Shown: positions 1 through 12,287 of the stretch, piece by piece | How the letters are laid out: every line of letters begins with the position of its first letter | Position numbering within the stretch: the first letter of the stretch is position 1 | Origin: Acanthochlamys bracteata | Taxonomy: Eukaryota > Streptophyta > Magnoliopsida > Pandanales > Velloziaceae | Assembly: GCA_019914995.1 (NCBI GenBank) | Contig: CM034135.1 | Coordinates: forward strand, 4,590,501-4,654,500 | DNA length: 64,000 nt | Reading direction: 5' to 3' | Position numbers and translations under genes: made by a program | The notes under the pieces: generated by a model | What the model saw: the letters and a program-made list of their open reading frames with translations, nothing else | What the model was told of the DNA's origin: nothing | Database searches by the model: none

Positions 1-3000
1 TGTTCCAGTTTCGTCTCATTTACATGAAAGTCACCGACAGCATCCCACTCAGATAGTAATCTTCCATCTATTGATTTGGTCCCATCAACTTCAGCATGAT
101 TCTCATCAGAATGCTCCTCTGAATCACTTGAATGTAGCCAAACCCCACCAGTTTGTTCCTTCCCAGACTCATTTTTAACATATGCTCTATGACTGACCAA
201 ATCTTCACAAAAATTGTACCGCAGCTCAGATTTTGCTTCCAATAAACCTTTGGGTTCTACGCTTGCAGTTGGCTTGCTTAAGTGGGTAACATCATCACTG
301 TCAACAAACATCATTGGAGATACAGCAACATTCTCAGATTGATCGTAAAAGTTGTTTGAGCCATTGCTGTCAAAGACAACTCCCACCACAGGTATCCTTG
401 GAGATGGCTCCTCTGCAACCGTGGACAAGTTCAATATACTGCCCTGAGATATTTTGATGCCAAAACCAGGACCAAGATTAATCAGACTAACATACTCATT
501 GGGCTCAATGGATGAAGCTGAACTATCATATAAAACCAAATTCTCTGAATGAAAAGTTAAATCACTCCTAATTCCATCTCCTTGAGGTTGGTGGCTTGGT
601 TCACGAACATTAGAGAACGCAGCACCAGTAGCACCAGCCTCTCGTCCTTCTGTTCCTTTATTTGGCTTTGATTCATTTTCATGTAAACAGGACAAATTAG
701 TCATTGCCACCCAAAGCTCCTCAACACTAGATGTTGATGGTTCTGATCTGCTTCCAGAAACTGAGAATAAGTCCCCATTACGTGTGTCAATGTTCCTTCC
801 GCTTGGTATTGTTGATAAGCCCGTTTTAGATGCTTCATTTTGCATATCAGGTTCCGACGAATTCAAAAACGATTCATTGTGATCTACATGGAGGAGAGAA
901 AACCTTATCTAGTGTTCAACTACTCGGATTTATCTTATCTAAGTAAAAGTTTCTTACCAAGAGAAATTAAAGGTTCATCAACTGTTGCAACATGTGACTG
1001 AGAAGGGCTATAATCAAATATTGGATCTCCAGCGAGATTGCCGCCAATTCCATCCACTTCTGGGGTGGGGAAGTAGAAGTCCTCCCGTTCTTGTTGTCCT
1101 TCATAAATGGGCATCTGGGAATTTATTTCATTTTGTAAAGATGAGCTTCTGTCATCATATCTTTCCACGATCGCTTCTAAAGAGGTCACCTGTTTGGGCA
1201 AATCAAGTTGTAAACTTTCCTGAGTAATTCCTAGAATAGCAGCAGCATGATGATGCTCTTCAATAACAGCGGAAGCATTTAGATTAGATTGTTGAACCAG
1301 ATCAGTATCATCTCCAAGTGGTGCTTCTCCAGGAATCACATGATCAAGTTCATGTGAGGAATGGCTTTCAAGAACAATATCTTCAGAAACATGAGAATTC
1401 AAAGATGATAATTTACCCTGATGGTGTGCTATTTGTTCATCATCCTCTTTATGATCCTCGTGATCTGAAACTGATAAAACTGAGAGTGACTCAGATTCAA
1501 CAACCGAATTCATGTTCGAGTCGCTTATTTCACTTGATTGCCTCTGTAATACTCCAAAGTCGCACTCCTCTGCATCCAACCTTTCGGGGATAAAATAAGG
1601 TCCCAATCTGGAAGTATGCCTCCTTACCTTCATCTCCACCGATGCTGATGAACCAACATGGAAGCTTTCATGTCTTCGGAAGAACATATCTCTTAAAGGA
1701 GGTGCAATGGATTCTTCATGATGCGACTTATCACCTCCAAAAATCTCACTTCCATTTATGTCATCATAGGAAAAGTCAAAGGGATTCCGTCTTGGCTGCA
1801 AAACCGAAGGAGCAGAACCAGGAATTGCACCTTCTTTATCATAAGGATGATCAAAAGGGTTTTGCCTTTGCACAGAAATCGGGGGAATTTGAACAAGAAG
1901 GTGAGACAGGTGTTCCATGAAAGGAGCAGTATTTGCACTGTCCAAATCTATTAGTTTCCTCTCAAATTCAAGATTCTTCCTTGCCCTTCTTCTTGCAATT
2001 AAGTTCTCCAGTCTTTGATTCCTTTCCATTTCTGAAGTCCCTAGATCCATGAGATTCTTCTGATCATCTGCAGTCCATCCTAGAGCAACTTCAGGTCCTT
2101 GATCTTCTTTGTCATCATGCCCCTCATCATCCTCTTCATCCTCTTGGTTTCCGATTTCATCCGCACTACCATCATCAGAATCACTATCTTGGACAGACCG
2201 ATGAGCATCACTAATGTTAAGAAGTGGGTGAAATTCATCAAGCATTGGAATGATGTCTGCCATGGATGCATCTGGAGACAAGCTTTCAGACCGGTCTGAT
2301 TCAGAATCTGAAGAGGAATCATGACCATCAGTTGGGTGCAAAGGAGCTAGATAAGAATGTCGAAATTCTCCCGGTGGAGGTGCATTGATTCCAAAATCAT
2401 GAATCAAAGGTTCATTAAGGCATTTGAAAGAATCAGCAACCTCATGATCCACAGTTAATACACCTTCAGCTAGCATTTCTTCAGAGAATTCTCTCATATG
2501 AACAGTCTCAGAACTTTGTCGCATGTCGCTCACTTTACTCTCAGCATAGATATCATTTTTAAAGTCTTTAAGGAGAGGTCTTGCAGCTGCTACACTGTCA
2601 TCATCATCTTCTTCTTCCTCTTCCTCCCCTTCCTCCTCCTCACTTTCTGTTGGAGTGAACACCTGTGTATCTTCTTGGCTACCATCGCTAGCCGCTTCTT
2701 CACATAAATCCAACTCTTTCACCATCACATGTTCAACCCCTCTCTTACCTTCAACAAAAATCTCCTCCTGATTAACCACTTTATCCTGGGAAGCTCTTGT
2801 GCTCTTTGAAGAAATATCATGTCTCATCTTATATTCTCCCTCCAATTCAGGAGAAATAGGTTCACCATAACTCAGAAGCATACCAAGAAGAAAAGCGGTG
2901 CATATAACAACAGGAGCAGAAGATACAAGGAAAGAAAAAAAGGCAGGGAAGAATCTGTGCAATAGGATCATAAAGGCCACCAAACCAAAAATTACTGGAT

Positions 3001-3082
3001 GGTCACAAACAGTTCTACAACCTGCTCTTATAGAAACATTTAGGCCCCTTCGTATGTGTACAATGACTTCTCTCACCTCCAT
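1..3082 (-). CDS. Acidic membrane-anchored protein, AT5G17910/AT1G07330 family (partial)
   Basis: Two coding exons are visible: 3082-958, and 883-1, which stays open to the window edge, so the C-terminus is missing. The 74-bp intron (957-884) has GT and AG borders and joins in phase 1. At least 1,000 residues are encoded. The N-terminus has a basic stretch (about 8-24) and two adjacent hydrophobic segments (about 28-45 and 46-72), consistent with a hairpin or double membrane anchor. A long acidic, Ser-rich region follows, with an almost pure Glu/Asp run at 147-162 and another near 313-327. A basic block at 361-380 (LIARRRARKN, then LEFERKLIDL) and the preceding GWTADDQKNL are the most family-like parts. 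I recognise the N-terminal pattern from plant-specific proteins described only as cardiomyopathy-associated-like or dentin sialophosphoprotein-like. Those labels reflect low complexity, not function. The role is unknown. Confidence 0.82.
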
Positions 3083-4450
3083 TATTATGTCCGTTCTCTC
3101 CTAATGTCCTCCTAAAGTTGAACCAAAAAACAAGTGAGATTTAATCAGAGTGAAATGAAAGATACCGTAATATATTACATAGAATCATTCAAAAAAACTG
3201 AAGTGCAGGAGCATAATTAACCAATGAAAAGGCAATTAGAGAAGACAAGTAAGGTAAAGCACAGTTCTCAAAGACATTACAAGTTCCACATAACATACAT
3301 CATCTGATTGACAAGTAACAAATATTGTCGTATTTAGACATGCTTTGTTCTGAAGGAAGTTGCCAGCGAGGTGGCTTCTTTTTCCAGATTTATTAAAAAA
3401 ATTTCAAAAACCTTAGTTTCTTACAGCATTTTGGATATTTTCTTTTTGTAGCAAAGTTCATGAAGAATGGGATTGGGGTCCTCAGCATATCCCCATACCC
3501 ACTCCCTTCTAAGTAATTTCTTAATAAACAAGATCTTCAGCAATTTCCTCTTCGAGCGGATGATATTCCTTTCACATCCACTAGATGGAATATAATGACT
3601 CTAAAACCTATCAGCATTATCCAAAAGAGGCTTTGTCCGAAGAGTTCCAATTTCAGAGTAATTAGACCATTATTTGTCAACATGATAAAATGGCCAAAGT
3701 AGGAGTTAGAACACATTCTTCAGACAATTCTAAGTTGATAGGGAAATGAGATCGTAAAAGAATAGTATGAATCTTCTCATGAGATCATTTAAAATAACAA
3801 TTTCAATTCATTCTCCCAATAGAAGTATACCAAATTTTTCTTTTTGCAAAAATCATTCAGCAGATTTATCTGTTCATAGAAACACTGAATTCAGAAACAG
3901 TCATGTAGCATGAAAATTATGTAATCGAACTTTAATCGCATAACTCAAAATCAAGAAAAAGTTACTAACTTGGACTAGAATAATGATCAAGAATGCTTAC
4001 CTAGATCTTTTCGAATTACAAAGAAAAAACACTCGCCTTTTCAAGAAGCAATAACAATTGAAACCAAACCCAGCAGTTGAATAATCTGAGAAAACAAATC
4101 AAACTCAGATCACAAAAACCATCAACATCATTATGAAATAAATGAAATTGACCCGAGATTCTATGTTCAACAACACAAGAACTTGAAAAACATGAACAAG
4201 AAAAGTGCTTACTTGGTCTTTGAGATCAAACAAAACAAAGAAGAAGAGAAGGAAGCAAGAGAAGAAAACAAAGAAAGATCCCGTCTTTTTTGGTCCCTTC
4301 AAAGAATTTTGTGTATTACACAGACACAGATTTATGTATGGGTTATAAAAGTATTCGTGTCTTTACAAGTCTTTGGACGGAAAGCAAGGAAAAGCACTGA
4401 AGTAGAGAGTAGAGAAGGAAAGAAGGAAAAAATAAATAAATAAAAAGTAA
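3083..4450 (-). other. 5' UTR and leader intron(s) of the acidic membrane protein gene
   Basis: On the minus strand a polypyrimidine-led acceptor (TTTAG) stands at 3113-3112, 29 bases before the start codon, so the leader is almost certainly spliced. Two good donors lie upstream, ending exons at 4001 (CTAG then GTAAGC) and at 4213 (CCAA then GTAAGC). The leader could therefore have one or two introns, or alternative first exons. The upstream part, to about 4450, is pyrimidine-rich on this strand, as plant leaders often are. I see no coding exon here. Small ORFs around 4105-4443 are chance frames in this leader. Confidence 0.5.
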
Positions 4451-5207
4451 AAGGTTCTAATTTTGCTATCGGTTTGCTGATGCTGACATGATGAATTTTG
4501 AAATGATAAATAACTTTTGATAGTGATGGCTAATACTAAGAATAATTCGAAAACCCATCTGGATTAATTCAAAACCTAAATCATGATTGAAATAACTTTT
4601 AACAATATTATAAAATTAATAAATAATGTTTAATTTAGCATAATACTGAAAAATCATTATAAATTTTAGAAACAGTGGGATGTAAAAAATTATCTTTATT
4701 TTCTAGTGACGAAGCAATTGCCTTTTCAAAGAAGAGGTAACCGAAAATCAACAATGTCGATCTATTTTTTTTAAAATGAAGAAAAACTTTTAGCTATACC
4801 GGAATTAGTAGTAGATTTATCTAAATTTATTTTTATGGAAATTAAGTTAAAAATTGATTTGAACGAGTAAATCCTTCACGTCTATTTTCAAAAAAGAAAC
4901 TTTTTTTTCCTTTCACTTTTATCACTTGATTTAGATTGTTGTTCACTACACTAACTACCGTGATTAAAATGACTAATGAATAAAGTAGAATTTTTGTAAC
5001 CCTATCTCATCTATACTTATTTTGAATGAATAAAGGGGATTGTTTTTTATTAGTTATTCATAAATCATATATAAAAATGATATAGAAACAGATGCTTGAA
5101 AATTATATACTTCAAATATATAAAAATGATTTACTTCAAGGACTCCGCAACCCCCGGCTAGGTGGACATGTCCCGAGTGCAACCGCTAGGTGCCTTAGAG
5201 ATGGTTC
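4451..5207. other. AT-rich intergenic DNA, nothing recognised
   Basis: No gene, RNA or element could be recognised. The right end (5140-5207) is less AT-rich and contains CTAGGTGCCTTAGA, repeated exactly at 5497-5510 on the far side of the next element. Confidence 0.5.
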
Positions 5208-5462
5208 GGGGGCGTTTAAAATTACGTTTTTCAAACATTTTTTTTAATTTTTAATTATATATTTTTTAATATATATTTTATAAATATTTAAAAAATTTAT
5301 TTAAAAATTTAATAAATATAAAAAAATTATATAATAAAATTTTTTTATTATATATTTTTATTATTATTTTAAAATAAAAAATATATAATTTATTTTTAAA
5401 AAAATAAAAATATTTTTTATTTTAAAAAAATTATATTTTATAAGCATTCTTAAATATTATTT
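5208..5462. mobile_element. MITE, GCGTTTGG family, copy 1
   Basis: About 255 bp of AT-rich DNA opening with GGGGGCGTTT and closing with the family's TAAGCATTC end. The interior order of landmarks matches the other copies: TTTTTAATATATATTTTATAAATATTT, a run of TTTATTTAAAAATTTA, then TAATAAAATTTTTTTATTA and a closing AAAAATATTTTTTATTTT. The non-autonomous family has no coding capacity and occurs at least nine times in the window. This copy is worn at both ends. An exact 14-bp direct repeat (CTAGGTGCCTTAGA) lies at 5186-5199 and 5497-5510 outside it. Confidence 0.6.
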
Positions 5463-5699
5463 TAGTTCTTAGGGACTCGGTTAGGGATTAGGCACCCTAG
5501 GTGCCTTAGATGTAGTTGAGTTCTTGTGAGACTCTTTTACTGGATAGTGCAATTTGTTAGGAGGAATTCTTCGAGAAGATGAATTCCTTAGTTGACGGTA
5601 GCTAGAGTTCTACTAGGTGAGGAACTCTTGTAGCTATCTATTAATAATCTTGCATGAGGTACTAATCATCAAGAAGAAATAATGAACTTGTTTTTATCT

Positions 5700-7520
5700 T
5701 TCTTAGGTTAGCTACATTAATTCTTAGTTCAGCGCCATTGCAACAATCGGTAACGGAGCCATCGATCATAATGGAAACTTTAGGTCCTACCGTGGCATCG
5801 CCGAATTCTCTTATCCAGCCTCAACATCAACTATCAATACAGAAAACTTTCTACAAATACCCCCTTTCCTACGATCACCTAGTCAACCTAGCATGCTAGA
5901 ATTGGCAAACATGGTCACCAACCTAGCAACGGACGTGAGATGCTAGTTGGTCTTCGTACCCTATTTCTAACCCAACACCATCACCTTCCGTACCCACAGT
6001 AGCATCAACATCAAACTAGCTTCAACTCATTCTACCAGAAGCATCACCAAGCCAGCCATCTTCCTCATAAAATATTGGTGCAAACCAACATGTCCTACCA
6101 CCAGGCATGTTTTAAATGCTCGTAATTTTACTTTTTTCCATCAAATTTTGAATTTCGAATAATTCATATGTTTCAATTACACGAAAAATTCAGAACTCTA
6201 CTTCCACATGCGGAACTACAGTTTCAATTTTTTTATTTGCACACTTCCCAATACAATTATATCTTTCAATTTTTAACACACTTCCAAGAACTATTGAAAT
6301 ACAAAAACTGAACTCCACTTTCAGTTTATTTTTCAAGAAATTCTACTTTCTAATTTTCACTTTTACGAAACTTAATTACAGGTATTTGAAGCCCTACTCA
6401 ACCTACGGTTTACATACAGCTGCCCACTTCAACGAAAACCTACACTCACCCCACTGTACCCAAGTAGAACCAACTGAATTTTCAAAATTCCTTTCCCACG
6501 ATTAGATCCTTTTACCCCTTCCAACAACCTACTTCCACCACACACATTCATCTAGCTAATGACAATACCAACTTTAACTAGAACAACACCATCTCAAATT
6601 CGCATGGCAATCATCTCCATCAACTCAGAAATTTTCCCTATAGCCAGGTTGATCAACAACAGTACGCTCCATGGAACAAACACAAATGTCCCACATTTGA
6701 CTGCACCGGACTGTACGAAAGGATTTACTCCAATCGCTACTATTGATACTATCAAACTCCGCCATTGGAGAAAGTCTTTATTGCATCCATGTATCTCCAA
6801 GATGAGGCCAATTACATCCATGTATCTCCAAGATGAGGCCAACTGATGATTTCAAAATTTCAAACGGGATATAATGAACCCCTCATTGGAAGAATTTACC
6901 TACACAGTTTTGGAAATCAAGTCATCAATCACGGCTTGAGGCATATCTAAGATGCTTCATTGGGGATCGGCCAAACAAACGGATGCACTACATTCGCTAG
7001 GCAGAATTTTCCTACTACACTAGCATCCATTCTTCCACAAAAATATGATATTTTGAGGTTATTTACCGCTGCCCACCACTCCTCTTGTATCCTTCTCTTC
7101 ATATACCACTTCGGCTTGACAGTGTGGCGCTCAATGTCGCCATAGGGATGACATTCTACGAGAATCACGTATCACCTTTATAGGGCTCAAAATCGTATGA
7201 GACAGATGGCAAATAGGCGTCGCCATGATAAGAACTATCTATCCGAGGATCGTATTTTCTTGAAACTACAACCTCATTGCCAATGTTCTTTGGTATCCAC
7301 TACTATTTAAAACTATTATGGACCATTTGTGATATTAGAAGCGGTACCAAGTCAAATGTGTGTATCCGCCAAGTTATCCATGTCTCCCAATTAAAGGATC
7401 CACATTCGATCCCAGCTGACTCCCCTTTGATTATGCAAGGGGTCACCCTTCCTTTGCCTCGCCTTGAGAACGAGTCGAACTTTCAAAGGTAGAAGAATGA
7501 CATACTTTAACGAGACACGC
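5700..7520 (+). mobile_element. Ty3/gypsy retrotransposon fossil (gag and integrase remnants)
   Basis: Broken remnant in plus orientation. A Pro/Gln-rich gag leader lies around 5780-6560, followed by a gag-like stretch near 6690-6840 that includes MYLQDEAN. An integrase C-terminal region at about 6950-7490 includes RAQNRM, a LKLQPH-like stretch and the typical HVSQLKDPH ending. It carries many breaks and clearly is not functional. A separate small inverted-repeat element sits inside the gag leader at 6105-6393. No clear LTR pair was found, so the true ends are unknown. Decay is heavy, suggesting an old insertion. Confidence 0.7.
6105..6393. mobile_element. MITE, TTTAAATGCCCGTAA family, copy 1
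   Basis: About 289 bp bounded by imperfect terminal inverted repeats: GCATGTTTTAAATGCTCGTA on the left, and GGGCTTCAAATACCTGTAAT as the reverse complement of the right end. It is inserted in the gag leader of a Ty3/gypsy fossil. Related copies are at 60782-61075 and, interrupted, at 8254-13574. All three rebuild to 265-295 bp. No coding capacity. The superfamily was not determined. Confidence 0.6.
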
Positions 7521-8253
7521 TTTGAAAGGCCAAGGAGGACTCGACATCCCCCGACTAGGTGCAAAAATATGTCCTAGGTGCACACACAATGCATGACTAA
7601 TTGCCTCTGATATATTATTAATCAATAAATATTTTCATCTTAATTAAATATGGCCGATGCTTACTTATATAGGTAAACCCAACCAGGTGATTAGCATCTT
7701 GATCTAGTGCCTTCTACCATCTATTGCTAGTTTCTATTCAGTTACTGCTACCTCTTGTCAACTTGTGTTGGAGGCTACCTTCACTTGGCATAGCAAGAAT
7801 AGCTATTGATGAAGTAGCCTTACATAAATATGGCAGAACTTTTTGGAGACTCTCAAATGCAACAACTTTAGATTAAGTTCACACAAGCATCATCCTTGCA
7901 CATGTCCTAATGCTTGACGTGCCTAATCCAACTTTGGCTACCCCTTGAGTTGCCAAGTGCTAGGCACTTAGGTGACACAAGTAATTAATGCTCCTTTAGA
8001 AGTCCGCGAAAGCTCCTCCTAAGATGGCTTATAGGTCCAACAGCTATAATAAACTTAAGCTGATATCTCTAGCTCCTGGAATAACCCAGTGAGTCACGTG
8101 CATACTTGCTCCTTCTTTACCCATTACCTAATGCCAATTCTCATGAAGGTTTCTACATACTGCAACCTAGAAGCTTAGATCATTACAACATTGCAAAGTT
8201 GCTTTACTTTAACAAAAACATCTATTCACTCTTTTTTAATATGCTATTTTTAT
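7521..8253. other. Intergenic DNA, possible LTR remains
   Basis: No gene was recognised. The segment has balanced base composition and follows the integrase end of the Ty3/gypsy fossil, so it may be that element's 3' LTR. I could not find a matching 5' copy. Short repeats of the form CTAGGTGC and GCTAGGCACTTAGGTG occur at 7550-7590 and 7950-7975. Confidence 0.35.
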
Positions 8254-9522
8254 GGGGTGTTCCAAATATACGGAAGTGATTGCGCAGAAGTGAATTTATA
8301 GAAGTGGAGTTCTTTGACAACTGAGTTGGAAGTGAATTTAGTTTTTGTATTTTAGTTTTATTTAGAAGTAAGTAAGAAGTAGAATGTTGGAACTCCCAAG
8401 GTGTTTTGATGATTACAATGATTAAAAATTATACTTTATAAGATTATATGACTTAATAATTTGAATTAAGTTCTGCAGGATCCTACAAATAAAATTTGTC
8501 CTACACCTAGCAGGCAATAAGCCAGCTATCACAAGAAAATTTAAAGACAGCCACCTAACAGTCAGTTATCTAATTGCTATCTATATTCGGAATCTCTTGT
8601 GAGATGTATGAACAAAGGAGAAATAGTTATAGGATTATTATTATCCATACTTAAACAAAGGGTAGAAACAAAGCATAGGTAAATAAAAAAAATCCTACTG
8701 AAAGTAGCCAGCTGCCTAGCTGCTGTCTCACTACTGCATTAATCAAACAGCTGATCCGAACCGTTATAACTAGCATACACCTTTCAGAGATAGATTCAAA
8801 CACGTTATTGATTTCATCTTGCTTCCAACTTTTCTTCAAGAATCAGAGCAACATGCACACTACAAGATCGATCTAATAGATCATCAAATCATAATCAACA
8901 CAAATTTAGAAAAATCATTAGATACTGCAAAGAAATACAAAATAATGAGTTATAGAACAGTGAGTTGTACAAATACTGACCCAACTTTTAGATGCAGCTT
9001 GATTAAGATTTTCTCATCCTTTTGAAGCTAAATTTTGAAAATTTATTGAGGAACATACCAGTTATAAGTTCACATCAAGAAAAAAAAAAATCACAAGAAC
9101 AAAAGATTAAAAATATCCAAAGTAGTTATCTTGTCTTGCTCACAATGCAGAAATGCTTTTAATTTGAAGAATAAATTACAGATTTAATCATAAGGAGATA
9201 TCATACAATAAGTTCACTATCTTGTTACAATTTTGCATCACATAATTGAGATACATTGAGCCACTACATCATTGAAGAATAAGTTCAAGCAAAAATAATA
9301 GTAGATGGCCAAACAAGTCTAGTGGAAAGAACTTCAATCAGATTAATAGATTTACTGAAAAGACTCACCATCCAACTTAGTTTCAAATAAGAAAACAAGA
9401 AACAATTTGTTAGGGTCCACATCACTTAAAAGAAGCCAAGTGGCAGCAGGAGCGAGTGGGAAACAGTCAAGCAGGAGTTTGAATTTCTTCCTCCATTGCA
9501 TTTAATACAGATAGAAAAGCTT

Positions 9523-11263
9523 TATTGGAACACCAAGTTTGATTTTGATGATAATAATGATTAAGAATTATATTTATAAATTAGGATGAACTAATGATTT
9601 AAATTAAGTTTTGGGAGATTTTACAACAAAATATATTCTTCACTTAACAAATAAGTCAGCTATAGCACAAAAAACCTCTTTATTTACAGACAGCCACCTA
9701 ACAGTTAGCTACCTACTTACTATCTATATGCGAAATTTCTTCAGAGGTTCATGAATAGTAGCCAAGAAACAGAGCGCAGAAATAGAGTATTGGCCAAACA
9801 AAAGAATCCTACTGAAATCAACCAGCTATCTAACTGTTGTCTCACTACTGCATGGATTAAACAGTTAACCCGAGCCATCATGATCATAATACACCTTTCA
9901 CATATAGATTCAAGCACGTTACTGATTCCATCTTCCTCCAAATTTCTCATCATAGTTAAGGGATTATGCACTCAATAACATTGGCATAAGAGCTTAACAA
10001 ATCAACGTCTACATAAGTTTAGAAAAATCGTAAAAATTGGAAAAAAAAATACAAAATAGTGAGTTGTAAAATTTTACAAACAGAAAGAATTAACTGTTTA
10101 GATGCTACATTTTTGCTTATAAGTCAGAAACCAAACAGAGGATTATTATTATCTTAAGGTTCAGTGTATTTACATCATTAGAGAAAATTACACAAATCAA
10201 GTTGCAAAAATTAAGATGATCATCTTCATACAAGTTAGAAGATTGACAACGAATTTTCAAATCAACTCTAAGTCAGAAAGTAAGAAATGAGTTGCTGGGA
10301 TCCACATCAAATTTAAAGGAAACCAACTCAACTAAAACAAGTGAGTAGCTGAAGTAAGTAGAGAAGTGGTCAGGAGGGAGTTTTGAATTTTCTTTACTGA
10401 TGCATTTAATGCTTATGAGAAGGCTTGCACTACTGTAGCTAAAAGAAATTATGGGCCAACTGCAAAACTATTAGGCATTCAATTATAGCATTCAGCAGAA
10501 TAGGAAGACTCCAATTGAAAGATTGACAATGAGAAGATCTCAAGAAGTTCAGGCCTACAAGCAATGGAAGAAGAAGAAGAAGAAGAAGTGCAGAACAAAA
10601 AAAAAGAGGAGAACATTGAGAAATCTTAAGAAGAACAAGTAAGCATTACGCAAACTCCACCAAAATAGAAACATCTAATTGCTGTTGATCAACTTTCTAA
10701 ATACATTTTTTGTCAGCCTTTTGATCATCTCATTTGCTTAATTTTAGTTTATTTGTTGCTTTGAGATTAATTATGTGCCTAATTTGTATTGTTTAAATTT
10801 CTGTAAAATAGAGAGTTAGCGATTGGAGCACTTGTGAGACTCTATAAGATGCTGCTAGGTATTTATGGACTTTGTAACAAGGCTATCTATTCATTCAAGG
10901 GGATGTGTTTGTCTAGTCGGCTGAAAAAGGATTATTTTGGTGTAAAAAAACTCATAAGAATAAGTGTGCTTGGTGAAGTACTTTGTTCTTGATATATATA
11001 TTTTGTTAAAACTTAGTGAATTTTTAGCTCTTTAAATATAGCATTCGTGAATGTAGGTAAAAAAGTTTGCCGAACCACGTAAATCTCTTGAGTATCTAAG
11101 ATTTATCATCAAATCCTCTTACGATAAAAATTGCTGATCTAATATTTCTCTGCATAACTCATTATACACATAATCGGCTGTCTGTAGGAACTTCTAATAA
11201 TTAAAAATTTTTAATTCAATTCATCCCTCCTCTTTTGCGTTGATTTTACAGGTTTATTTAATA
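9523..11263 (+). mobile_element. Inner solo LTR nested in a related solo LTR
   Basis: About 1.74 kb, homologous along its length to the LTR it interrupts. Its first half (9523-10430) pairs with 8385-9522, and its second half (10430-11263) pairs with 11269-12146. Shared landmarks are ACAGACAGCCACCTAACAGT, GTCTCACTACTGCAT, TTTGCCGAACCAC and CTGTAGGAACTTCT. The 5-bp flanks AGCTT (9518-9522) and AGCTC (11264-11268) look like a target duplication. Divergence from the outer copy is considerable, so the two are members of one family rather than recent twins. A (GAA)n tract is at 10566-10589. Confidence 0.65.
10566..10589. repeat. (GAA)n microsatellite
   Basis: About eight GAA units within the inner solo LTR. 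Shorter GAA tracts occur at about 12965-12987 in the Mutator-like element. Confidence 0.8.
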
Positions 11264-12287
11264 AGCTCGCAACAGATTAAACAAATGAAATCATGATGTA
11301 ACCAGAATAGTGCCGGATATATTTTCATCTCAACCTTAAAATTTGCTACTACTATAGAGACTCCAAAGAATGATCTCCAACTAAAAATAGAAGCTCCTTC
11401 CTGCAAGCAGAGATAATATTTGAAGAAAAGGAACTGCATAATAGAAAAAAAATGAAAAGACACAAAACTATCCTAAGCTATTCAAAGGAGAGAAAGCAAG
11501 CATTATACTAACACAAATTCTCAAACAAAGAATTCTTAATACTGCTTATCACTTATTGAATACACACATTGGCAACCTGTTTGATTATCTCTACAGGTAA
11601 CTATAGATTTATTTATTGTCTTAAGATTGATCATATGTTTAATCTAATGTTTTAAATTTTTGTAAACTAGTGGCAAAGTGCTTGGTGAAGTACTTTAGGG
11701 AGAAGCTCGGTTGGATCTTGGTAAAAGTTCATTAACTTTGTAACAAAGCTAGCTATCCAGTTATGGGACATATGTGCGTCCAGCAGGCTGTAAGGAATTG
11801 TCTACTATAGAAAAACTCATAATAGCAAGTGCGCTTATGAAGCACTTTGCTCTTGCTGAGTGTAACTTGTTAAAAATCTAGTAAAGCTTCAGTTCTTGTG
11901 AAAGAGCACCCGTTGATATAGGCAAAGAGATTTGCCGAACCACATAAATCTCCTAAGTAGCTTTAGTTTATTATTAGATTTTCTTACTGCAAAATTTAAT
12001 ATTCTAATATTTGTTTTTAGGATTTATCATATATATAGCTGGCTATCTATCTGCTTTCTGTAGGAACTTCTGTTTATTAAAAAAAATTTATTATTAACTT
12101 AATTCACCCCTCTCTACTTGATTTGATCTTAAAGGTTTATTTAACATATAATGTGAAGTTCTAAAAAATAAAGTGATGGGTTTCTAATAATAAAATAGAA
12201 ATAGAATTCTCAGTTCAATAAATAATTGAAATATTGAGAATTAAAAATCTATTAGAGAAAGTAGAGATTTGTGATTTTGAGACACGC

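Larger units (their letters stand above)
8385..12146 (+). mobile_element. Outer solo LTR (SIRE/Maximus-like Ty1/copia type)
   Basis: The LTR starts TGTTGGAACTCCCAAGG at 8385 and ends AGGTTTATTTAACA at 12146. Flanking 5-bp sequences TAGAA (8380-8384) and TATAA (12147-12151) look like a slightly worn target duplication. Without the element inside it, it is about 2.0 kb. No gag or pol remains, so it is a solo LTR. The opening (TGTTGGAA with TTTTGATGAT) and the AATTCACCCCTCTCT stretch near the end resemble long-LTR copia elements of the SIRE type. It is interrupted by a related LTR at 9523-11263. Confidence 0.65.
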
